Positions 39,012 through 47,579 of a stretch of DNA of 64,000 nt are shown here, piece by piece. The stretch's first letter is position 1; the number at the start of each line of letters is the position of its first letter. The stretch is taken from positions 1 through 64,000 of the forward strand of contig CBDUVZ010000001.1 of NCBI GenBank assembly GCA_965370805.1, in the 5' to 3' direction. Origin of the DNA: CBDUVZ01 sp965370805. GTDB lineage: Bacteria > Hydrothermota > Tepidihabitantia > Tepidihabitantales > Tepidihabitantaceae. Made by a program: the position numbers and the translations under genes. Under the pieces are notes generated by a model that was given only the letters and a program-made list of their open reading frames with translations, was not told the origin of the DNA and searched no databases.

Positions 39012-39537
39012 GCCCGGACGGTAGGAAGCGACATCGGGACACCTTCCTGCCGGGCGTGCCGCACCGGCTACTCAGACAAATGTCCGGCGGGCGGTTGGCG
39101 GCAGGCTGGATTCCGCAACCGGCAATCACCAATCTGAAATCGGAAGGTAGGGCGGCCCAGCGTGCCTTTTCTCGTGGGGGAAGCGTATCGTGAGGAGCGA
39201 TGCCGAGTTGATGAGGGAGGCTTTGCAGGAAGAGGATAGATGACCTTTGCGAGTTGCTGGGTCGGGCGAGGCAGCGGATTAGGGGCATGCCCCGGGCTGG
39301 GGTAACATCTAAGAGTTTGATTCCAAGGTGGCGAAGCAACTGCCCGTACGGTCGTAGGTTAGAAGGGGCGCAGGGCTGGAGAGCCGGTTCGGATAGAGTC
39401 TACCGTTCTGCAATTCGATGGCAGTATTCGCTTCGCTACCGTTAGTATCGGGCACCCGGATGGCTCTATCCATGCAAACAGGCGAACAGGGTCCTTACGA
39501 CAGGAGACAGACTGTCGGTGGTCCTGTCAGGCATGTT
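39012..39537. other. Gene-free interval, unexplained
   Basis: About 525 bases without a supported gene. Open frames at 39254-39445 (+) and 38998-39339 (-) have no ribosome site, family match or biased codon use. The sequence from 39240 to 39480 is less repetitive than other gaps and could be a decayed gene or a structured RNA, but I see no known RNA motif. Confidence 0.4.
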
Positions 39538-39557
39538 GCTTACCAAAGGAGGTCGGA

Positions 39558-39929
39558 ATGGAGTTGAACGTGCCGAGAAGAATCGAGCGCTGGGTCATCA
39601 AGACCGACCCGGACGCGGTGTGCGAACTGCTGAAGAAGCTGCGGGGGCAGATGGAGAACCGGCAGGCATTCGAGCAGGCGCTCTTGGTGGAAATGGAGAC
39701 CAAGGCGAAGACGGTGCTGAATGGTGCGAATGTGCCGACGATAATGTATCCGCACTACCTGAACTTCGCGCGTGAAGTGCATTCGCGCAGGAAGAGGTTT
39801 GCCGGGCCTTCGCTTGCGCGCGAGGTCGGGGTGCTGCCGGAGAAGTGGGTTGCCCCTACCCTGGACCGGTCGGTGCTGGAACGAATCAGGGACGAAGCGA
39901 TGTCGGTCGGCGAACCACCCGCGCCATGA
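39558..39929 (+). CDS. Conserved-looking hypothetical protein, 123 aa
   Basis: A soluble, mixed-charge protein with AAAGGAGG eight bases before its ATG. The N-terminal half is helical (RIERWVIKTDPDAVCELLKK, QAFEQALLVEMETKAKTVLN) and the middle has a YPHYLNFAREVHSRRKRFAG segment. No catalytic or metal motif, signal or membrane segment is visible, and I do not recognise the family. It is monocistronic, followed by a terminator-like hairpin. Confidence 0.6.
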   Translation: MELNVPRRIERWVIKTDPDAVCELLKKLRGQMENRQAFEQALLVEMETKAKTVLNGANVPTIMYPHYLNFAREVHSRRKRFAGPSLAREVGVLPEKWVAPTLDRSVLERIRDEAMSVGEPPAP

Positions 39930-39942
39930 CAAGGTCCCCGGG

Positions 39943-39997
39943 AAGCCCGGCTCGGCCCTGAAACGCGCCGGTTCGCAGAGGGGCTTTTCTGTTTGTG
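39943..39997 (+). terminator. Terminator-like hairpin after the 123-aa gene
   Basis: AAGCCC (39943-39948) can pair with GGGCTT (39981-39986), with an inner CCGGC/GCCGG pair, followed by TTTTCTGTTTG. The loop is large, but the T-rich tail supports termination. Confidence 0.4.
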
Positions 39998-40047
39998 GAG
40001 GAAGGCGGAGCGGGTAGAATAGGCCGGTCAGTACCGAAAGGAGCATC

Positions 40048-40887
40048 ATGGCCGGAATTGTGTTTCTGAAGACGAAGCGGCTCGACGCGGTGCGGCAGTT
40101 CTACCAGGACGTGGTCGGGATGTCGGTCTGGCTGGAGCAGCCCGGCATCGCCATCCTGCAGCACGGCAACATGCTGGTCGGGTTTCACCTGCAGCCGGAA
40201 CCGGACCTGGATGGCCTGCTGACGTTTTTCGAGGACGGCCGGGAGTACGTGGACCGGATGTATGCGAAGCTGTCCGAGGTGGCCGAGGGGGCGCCGAAGG
40301 AGAACCCGAAATACCGCATCTATCATTTCTTCGCCCGCGACCCGGAAGGCCGCCGGGTCGAGTTCCAGAGTTTCCTGCACCCGGTTGCGCCGTTCGAAGC
40401 CGGCGTGGACGCGCTCGCGCGGCGCCGGAGCATCCGGCAGTTCCGGAAGGACCCGGTGCCGGACGAGGTGCTGGGCAGGGTGTTCGAGCTGTGTCGCTAT
40501 GCGCCGTCGGCGCGGAACACCCAACCGTGCCGGTTCATCGTGGTCCGGGACCGGGAGAAGATGAAGAAGCTGGCCGGAGTCAGGAAGCGCAGCAGCGCCC
40601 CGATTGCGCGGGCGCCGATGGCGGTCGCGGTTGTGGCCGACCCGGCGGTATCGGGCCGGCACGTACAGGACGGGTGCATCATGGCGTATCATTTCATGAT
40701 GGCGGCGTGGCTGCACGGGCTGGGGACGTGCTGGATCGGCGGGATGGACCGGAAGGAAGTCAAGGAACTGCTGGGCATCCCGGAAGAGCAGTACCTGGTC
40801 ACTGTGACCCCGCTCGGGTATCCGGCCGAAGCGTCGGAGCCGAAGGGGCGCAAACCGGTGAGTGATTTCGTCACCGGAATCGAGTAG
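40048..40887 (+). CDS. Fusion of a VOC (glyoxalase-like) domain and a nitroreductase
   Basis: A 279-residue protein. Residues 1-115 form a VOC domain (FLKTKRLDAVRQFYQDVVGM, FARDPEGRRVEFQSFLHPV). Residues 125-279 are a nitroreductase: RRSIRQFRKDPVPDEVLGRV, CRYAPSARNTQPCRFIVV, the WIGGMDRKEVKELLGIPE and TPLGYPAE flavin-site elements. AAAGGAG precedes the ATG. Nitroreductases use FMN and NAD(P)H to reduce nitro groups, quinones or flavins; the VOC part may bind a metal or small ligand. The fusion is a single frame without internal start, so it is not a sequencing join. Substrate unknown. Confidence 0.88.
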   Translation: MAGIVFLKTKRLDAVRQFYQDVVGMSVWLEQPGIAILQHGNMLVGFHLQPEPDLDGLLTFFEDGREYVDRMYAKLSEVAEGAPKENPKYRIYHFFARDPEGRRVEFQSFLHPVAPFEAGVDALARRRSIRQFRKDPVPDEVLGRVFELCRYAPSARNTQPCRFIVVRDREKMKKLAGVRKRSSAPIARAPMAVAVVADPAVSGRHVQDGCIMAYHFMMAAWLHGLGTCWIGGMDRKEVKELLGIPEEQYLVTVTPLGYPAEASEPKGRKPVSDFVTGIE

Positions 40888-40889
40888 CA

Positions 40890-41570
40890 GTGCTGGGCAC
40901 GCTGGTCAATATCGGAGCGATTGTCGCCGGCAGCGTGGTCGGCCTGCTGGTCGGTATCCGGCTGCCGAAGCGGCTGGCGAAGATTGCGTTCCAGGGGATT
41001 GCGCTCTTCACGATGGCAATCGGGGTGAGCATGGCGGTGAAGACCGCCAACTGGTTGATTCTGGTCCTCAGTATCGTGGTCGGGTCCCTGACCGGCGAGC
41101 TGATTGACATCGACCGGCACCTGAACCGGCTGGGCGAGTTCCTGAAGCGGAAGACCCGGCTTCGGAACGAGCGATTCAGTGAAGGGATGGTGACCGCGTT
41201 CCTGCTGTTCTGCATGGGGTCGATGACGGTGCTCGGCGCGATTGAGGAAGGGATGGGCGGGTCGCCGAACCTGCTGCTGGCCAAATCGGTCATGGATGGG
41301 TTCGCGTCGATTGCGCTGGCAGCCGCGATGGGCATCGGGGTGGTCTTTTCAATCGTCCCGCTGCTGGTGTACCAGGGCGGGCTGACGCTGCTGGCGGGTT
41401 CGCTGCAGAACGTGCTGGTGGATATGGTCGTCGTCGAGGTCAGCGCCGCCGGCGGGTTGCTGCTTATCGGTATGGGTATCAGCATGCTCGAATTGAAGAA
41501 GATGAAGGTCCTCAACATGCTGCCGGCACTGGTCTACGCCGGGGTACTGGCATATTTCTTTGTCCGTTGA
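40890..41570 (+). CDS. DUF554 family integral membrane protein
   Basis: A 226-residue membrane protein with six to seven hydrophobic segments. The start LGTLVNIGAIVAGSVVGLLV, the GSLTGELIDIDRHLNRLGEF loop and LLFCMGSMTVLGAIEEGMGG are characteristic of DUF554 (YdfK/YqgA-like). The start is GTG 40890, two bases after the nitroreductase stop, so the two genes are one unit. The transported substrate of the family is not established. Confidence 0.9.
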   Translation: MLGTLVNIGAIVAGSVVGLLVGIRLPKRLAKIAFQGIALFTMAIGVSMAVKTANWLILVLSIVVGSLTGELIDIDRHLNRLGEFLKRKTRLRNERFSEGMVTAFLLFCMGSMTVLGAIEEGMGGSPNLLLAKSVMDGFASIALAAAMGIGVVFSIVPLLVYQGGLTLLAGSLQNVLVDMVVVEVSAAGGLLLIGMGISMLELKKMKVLNMLPALVYAGVLAYFFVR

Positions 41571-42524
41571 GACCGTGCCGACGGGAGGTGCAGGATGGCG
41601 TGGATAAGGGTCGTCGATGAGACCGGGGCCGAAGGGAAGCTGGCCGAGGTGTATGCGGGGGTGAAGCGGAATCGCGGCAAGGTGGCGAACGTTGTCCGGG
41701 TCCAGAGTTTCAATCCGGCGGCGATGCAGGCGCACATGGACCTGTACCTTGCCGTCATGTTCGCGGGGTCGGGGCTGAGCGGGTCCTGATTTCGATTTTG
41801 TGCGGCAGACCCTGAGGAATGCGGTCCAGACTATCACTTCAGCAAGCACAAGCAGCCACCAGGGGTAGGATGTCGGTATGTGGGCTGCGATGTCGGCCCT
41901 GAGTTCGGAGTGGATGTCGAACGGGCTTGTCAGAACCGGGTGTCGGAGCAGCACGGCCAGGTAGCTGCTGAGGAAAGAGAGCAGGACTGCGGCGCCGGCG
42001 GCAATCGCGAGCCAGCGGTTGGCCCCGAGACGGACGGTTCGCTTCCGGCCCAGGCTGATGAGACCCAGACCCAGGGCCATCATCGATGCGGCTACGATGA
42101 CCGGAGCCAGGACCGGTGCGGCCCATGGGAACGGTATCAGGAACAGGATGTCCCAGGTCAGAAGCGAAGGGGGCCAGTTCAGGAGCGCTTTGAGCCCCAC
42201 GTAGTAGAAGATGTCCCAGGCACCGAATACGAAGAGGAACCAGGAGAACCGCTCGAGCCGGTTCTTTCCTGACAACCAGGCGACGACCGCGAGTATGATG
42301 ATTGTGGCAAGCTCGCGGCCCAGTTCCACCAGGAAGACCGGTTCGAGCATCGTGTTGTTCAAGGGGAACGCGAATCCCTGGGGGTAGTGAATCTGACGCA
42401 GGTAGACGACTACTGCGGCTTCAAGATAGCCCATGGCCAGGGCGAGAAGGGCCAGGGCTATTGCTTTGCGGACCGGGGTTCCGGTCCGGGCCGGAACTGG
42501 AGCGGGTGCCGGGGGGCTGCACAT
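41349..42524 (-). CDS. Six-helix membrane protein with lost native 3' end
   Basis: The first about 240 residues are a polytopic membrane protein (ALALLALAMGYLEAAVVVYL, ELATIIILAVVAWLS, FLFVFGAWDIFYYVGL, PVIVAASMMALGLGLI, AAGAAVLLSFLSSYLAVLL, WWLLVLAEVIVWTAFL). After RVCRTKSKS, near 41785, the frame continues as about 145 Arg/His/Gln-rich codons that are simply the antisense of the AhpD-like fragment and the DUF554 gene. The native stop therefore appears deleted. I do not recognise the family. A weak leaderless promoter precedes the ATG at 42524. Confidence 0.6.
   Translation of the reverse strand: MCSPPAPAPVPARTGTPVRKAIALALLALAMGYLEAAVVVYLRQIHYPQGFAFPLNNTMLEPVFLVELGRELATIIILAVVAWLSGKNRLERFSWFLFVFGAWDIFYYVGLKALLNWPPSLLTWDILFLIPFPWAAPVLAPVIVAASMMALGLGLISLGRKRTVRLGANRWLAIAAGAAVLLSFLSSYLAVLLRHPVLTSPFDIHSELRADIAAHIPTSYPWWLLVLAEVIVWTAFLRVCRTKSKSGPAQPRPREHDGKVQVHVRLHRRRIETLDPDNVRHLAAIPLHPRIHLGQLPFGPGLIDDPYPRHPAPPVGTVSTDKEICQYPGVDQCRQHVEDLHLLQFEHADTHTDKQQPAGGADLDDDHIHQHVLQRTRQQRQPALVHQQRDD
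41595..41789 (+). pseudogene. N-terminal fragment of a peroxidase-related (AhpD/CMD-like) protein
   Basis: Only 64 codons remain: MAWIRVVDETGAEGKLAEVY, then VQSFNPAAMQAHMDLYLAVM and FAGSGLS, after which the frame stops. Whole members are about 180-190 residues and place their CxxC active site further downstream (after the GLS..ER segment), so the catalytic part is gone. A GGGAGG site precedes the ATG. The cut coincides with the end of the converging membrane gene, indicating one deletion that removed both 3' ends. Confidence 0.65.
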
Positions 42525-42530
42525 GGTGTG

Positions 42531-42558
42531 ATTGTGAAGCGGAACCCGGTGGTGTCAA
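42531..42558 (-). promoter_or_regulatory. Weak leaderless promoter of the membrane protein gene
   Basis: TTGACA (42553-42558), 16-bp spacer and CACAAT (42531-42536) on the minus strand, then 6 bases to the ATG. The -10 departs from consensus at its first base. Confidence 0.4.
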
Positions 42559-42636
42559 TGGTTCAGTCCGCAGTCCGTTCTGTCCGCGATGAGAGGCTGC
42601 GGGACGGCAGCGCGGGGTCGGCCGCAGAAGGGCAGT

Positions 42637-44563
<1,927 letters not shown>

Positions 44564-44569
44564 GTCGGA

Positions 44570-44597
44570 AGTATAGGAGTCGGGTTTCGGGTGTCAA
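44570..44597 (-). promoter_or_regulatory. Promoter of accD, leaderless
   Basis: TTGACA (44592-44597), 16-bp spacer and TATACT (44570-44575) on the minus strand, then 6 bases to the ATG. Confidence 0.7.
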
Positions 44598-44609
44598 GGA
44601 GGGTGCGGG

Positions 44610-44760
44610 ATTCCGAAAACCGACATGGGAATTGCGGCAAGAAGGTGAGGGCAGGAGAAGTCAGAAGGCAGAGTGCAGATATCAGAGTGCAGAATGGGGA
44701 GGCGGAGAGGAAGGATACCAGAACGGCAAGGATACGAAGCAACAGACCAGGAACTGAGAA
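44610..44760. repeat. Interspersed repeat remnants upstream of accD
   Basis: CCGAAAACCGACATGGGAAT (44613-44632) belongs to the family seen at 20.3 and 27.1 kb. It is followed by GCAGAGTGCAGATATCAGAG and related GCAGAATGGGG words (44668-44705) and AGGATACGAAGCAAC. No gene is supported. Confidence 0.45.
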
Positions 44761-44807
44761 GCATTGTCATCCAGCGAGTGCGGCATCGGCTCGGCTGGCG
44801 GGAGTTC

Positions 44808-44835
44808 TTGGCTTGTGACTGCGGTCCGGTATAAT
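44808..44835 (+). promoter_or_regulatory. Promoter of the phospholipase D protein gene, leaderless
   Basis: TTGGCT (44808-44813), 16-bp spacer and a perfect TATAAT (44830-44835), then 8 bases to ATG 44844. Confidence 0.6.
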
Positions 44836-44843
44836 GGGCCGTC

Positions 44844-46118
44844 ATGCGTGTGCCGGTCTTGGTGTTGCTGGTTGCGGCCGTCCTGGCCGCTGGAGCCGGT
44901 CAGGCAGCGCAACGGAACGGGACCTGCACCGGGGATTCGGCGCGGGTCTGGTTTGCCCGGGACAGCCTTGCCGACCGGCTGACCGATTTCTTCGACCGCG
45001 CCCAAGTGTCCCTGGACTACTGTTGCTATAACTCGTCGCGGTCGGACGTGGTCCAGTCCCTGATCAGCGCCCACAACCGCGGGGTTCACGTTCGGATTGT
45101 GACCGACGACCGGCGGCTTGATGACCCGTGGGTGGCACAGGTCCGGAGCGCCGGCATCGTGGTCTGGTCCGATTCGATCGGGCCTCGGAGGACGAACTAC
45201 ATGCACAACAAGTTCGCGGTGCGGGACTTGGCTGACGCGGATTCGACCAATGACTGGTTGTGGACCGCGAGCTACAACCCGAATACCGGCGACCTGCGGG
45301 CCGACTGCGCGCTGGAAATCCAGGGAATCGATATCACCCGGGCGTACCGGGCCGAGTTCGAGCAGATGTGGGGCTGTTCCGGACCGGTGCCCGACCCGGG
45401 GAACGCGCGGTTCCACGACGCCAAGACCGACGTGCTCCCGACCCACGAATTCCGCGTCAATGGCCACCCAGCATTCGTCTACTTCGGTCCGCAGGACCAC
45501 GTTGTGGATACGATTACCGCGCTGGCCGAGGATGCTGAGCGGCATCTGCTGTTTGCGGTCTTCGCCTACACCTGGGACGACCTCGGCGACGCGATGGTCA
45601 GTCTCTGGTACAGCGGCGGCTGGGTCGGCGGCGTTATCGACAAGAGCGGCATCGCTTCCCAGGGAGCGGAGTACCCGAAGCTGGTCGGGGTCGGGCTGCC
45701 GGTCTACTGCGATTCGGTTCCTTTCGGCGAGAAGGTACTGCACGAGAAGATAATGGTCATCGACTCGACCGTGACCATTGCCGGCTCGGCCAACTGGTCG
45801 AACAACGCCAACCGGTACAACGACGAGAACACGATTGTGCTCCATGATCCCGCCATCGCGCTGCGGTTCCTCGACGAGTTGGGCCGGCGGTTCGCGGAAG
45901 CCGGCGGGCCGGGCATTGCCGAGCCGCCTGGTTCCAGGTCGGGGCGGTTGCACGGCAGCGTTCGGTCGCCGGTGCGCAGTCTCGGGCGGTTGCCGGACGA
46001 CGCCGAACTGTACGATGCCGAGGGCAGGAAGCTGGAGTCAGGCGCGGGACTCGCGCCTGGTGTTTACTTCTTCCGACGCGGAAACGAACCCGCATCCCCG
46101 GTCACAGTCATCCGCTGA
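44844..46118 (+). CDS. Secreted phospholipase D-like protein with sorting-type tail
   Basis: A 424-residue exported protein with a clear signal (VLVLLVAAVLAAGAGQAA). Two HKD motifs are complete: YMHNKFAVRDL with TASYN, and VLHEKIMVIDST with GSANWSNNA. By family the two halves form one active site cleaving phosphodiester bonds of lipids or nucleic acids. The last 50 residues (ELYDAEGRKLESGAGLAPGV, then YFFRRGN) resemble a shortened sorting tail. It should act outside the cytoplasm. It converges with the serine hydrolase gene. Confidence 0.9.
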   Translation: MRVPVLVLLVAAVLAAGAGQAAQRNGTCTGDSARVWFARDSLADRLTDFFDRAQVSLDYCCYNSSRSDVVQSLISAHNRGVHVRIVTDDRRLDDPWVAQVRSAGIVVWSDSIGPRRTNYMHNKFAVRDLADADSTNDWLWTASYNPNTGDLRADCALEIQGIDITRAYRAEFEQMWGCSGPVPDPGNARFHDAKTDVLPTHEFRVNGHPAFVYFGPQDHVVDTITALAEDAERHLLFAVFAYTWDDLGDAMVSLWYSGGWVGGVIDKSGIASQGAEYPKLVGVGLPVYCDSVPFGEKVLHEKIMVIDSTVTIAGSANWSNNANRYNDENTIVLHDPAIALRFLDELGRRFAEAGGPGIAEPPGSRSGRLHGSVRSPVRSLGRLPDDAELYDAEGRKLESGAGLAPGVYFFRRGNEPASPVTVIR

Positions 46119-46132
46119 GCCGGAACCGGCTC
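46117..46132. terminator. Shared hairpin between convergent genes
   Basis: GAGCCGG, loop AA, CCGGCTC is a perfect 7-bp stem covering the last two bases of the phospholipase stop and ending one base before the stop of the serine hydrolase gene. It could serve both strands; there is no T-run. Confidence 0.4.
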
Positions 46133-46133
46133 G

Positions 46134-47570
46134 CTATCTCCCGATGATGACCTTGTGGACGCTTGACGCATTCCGCTTCACGCCTGGTGCCGGACAGACG
46201 AAATAGACGCCGGGGGAGAGGTGGCGGATGTCGTTGGGGCCGGGGTGCAACTCAGCTATCTTCCGGCCCGTGATGTCGAGGAGGATTGCGGGTGCACGGC
46301 CCTGCAGCAACAGGACACCCTGAGCAAAGGTCGCTGCCGGGCCCGGGAGTGCGATGCTGGGCACCGGGCCTTCTTCCAGCCCGACCTGGTCCGCGAACCG
46401 GAAGAGCGCGGGCACAACCCGTCCCCGCAGACCCGGCCAGGACTGGGTGTTGTGGCCGTTGGTGAAGGCAATGATGCCGGCGTTGTCCCGGCGCCGGAAC
46501 CCGACGTAGGTGTTCACTCCGAGCCATCCACCGCTGTGGCACCAGACCGTGTCCCCGTTGACAATGTCGGTGTACCAGATGAGCCCCCACGGCTTGGGGT
46601 TCTGGATGTGGGGCCGCGTCATCAGGGCCACGGTCGCGCTGTCGAGAATCCGAACCGTGTCGTAGCGCCCGTACTGCATGATGGCGGTGAGGAACCGGGC
46701 ATAGTCCCGCGTGCAGGTCTTGAGCATCCCGGCCGGGAAAAACGGGTTGCTCAGGTAGCCGTAGCGATGATAGCCCGGGCCGCTGCGCCTGTACTGGCAG
46801 GCCACGCTCATCGTATCGAGGTCCCGGAAGAACCAGGTGCTCCGCGTCATGCCGAGGCGGTGGAAGATGGAGTTCCTCGTCTGGATGGGGAAGCTGTCGG
46901 CCATCGCTTCGATGATGCTCGCGAGGAGCGCGATGCCGGCGTTGCTGTAGGCCCACCGGTTCCCGGGTACCCAGGGCTGGAAGTTGGCCGCGCTGTCGTA
47001 GTAGGCACCACCGGGCACGAAGTAGCCTTCGGTGAACTCGCGGAGCGAAACCACAGGGTCGCCGGGTGCGGTCAGGGCGTGGATGGTGCTCCATTCGTCC
47101 CGGAGGCCGGAGGTGTGGGTCATCAGCATCCGGTAGGCGATGAGTGAGTCCGGGTAGCGTGAGTGCCGGACCGTGAACGGCAGAGACTCGTTGATGCTGC
47201 TGTCGAGGTCGAAGAAACCGTGTTCCCAGAGCTGCATGAGCGCGATGCCGGTGATGGTCTTGGACACGGATGCGACGGTGAAGCAGGTCGTGTCCGTAAC
47301 CGGGATGCTCTCCGCGAGAATCGCGTAGCCGTAGCAGGAGTTCCATGCGATTCGGCCGTCCTTGATCACTATCGTCGCCATGCCCGGGATCGTATCGCGG
47401 GAGATTTCCGCCCGCAGGACGGAATCAAGCCACACTGAATCCCCTTCGGCGAACCGAACGGGATCCGCCGCCTCGGGCGTCGCCAGCCAGGAGAGACGCC
47501 CGTCGGTGCCGACCATGTCCGGCCCGGGTCCGGCCAGCGCCAGGGTCAACCAGAGGATTGCTGCAGTCAT
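46134..47570 (-). CDS. Secreted serine hydrolase (beta-lactamase/PBP4-like) with sorting tail
   Basis: A 478-residue exported protein. The class C beta-lactamase-like domain has the SxxK motif in TVASVSKTITGIAL, the YxN-type motif in WAYSNAGIALLAS, a MLMTHTSGLRD segment and HSGGWLGVNT near the end. Such enzymes include D,D-peptidases and esterases. The tail (LLDITGRKIAELHPGPNDIR, then HLSPGVYFVCP) is the window's typical sorting tail; unlike its three operon partners it carries no repeat-derived insert. It is the last of four genes, starting 9 bases after the YVTN protein stop with GGGGAG. Confidence 0.9.
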   Translation of the reverse strand: MTAAILWLTLALAGPGPDMVGTDGRLSWLATPEAADPVRFAEGDSVWLDSVLRAEISRDTIPGMATIVIKDGRIAWNSCYGYAILAESIPVTDTTCFTVASVSKTITGIALMQLWEHGFFDLDSSINESLPFTVRHSRYPDSLIAYRMLMTHTSGLRDEWSTIHALTAPGDPVVSLREFTEGYFVPGGAYYDSAANFQPWVPGNRWAYSNAGIALLASIIEAMADSFPIQTRNSIFHRLGMTRSTWFFRDLDTMSVACQYRRSGPGYHRYGYLSNPFFPAGMLKTCTRDYARFLTAIMQYGRYDTVRILDSATVALMTRPHIQNPKPWGLIWYTDIVNGDTVWCHSGGWLGVNTYVGFRRRDNAGIIAFTNGHNTQSWPGLRGRVVPALFRFADQVGLEEGPVPSIALPGPAATFAQGVLLLQGRAPAILLDITGRKIAELHPGPNDIRHLSPGVYFVCPAPGVKRNASSVHKVIIGR

Positions 47571-47579
47571 GTCTCCCCG

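Noticed and set aside
39254..39445. Possible small gene in the 39 kb gap
   Set aside because: No ribosome site, no family signature and a composition rich in Arg/Gly/Ser typical of chance frames.
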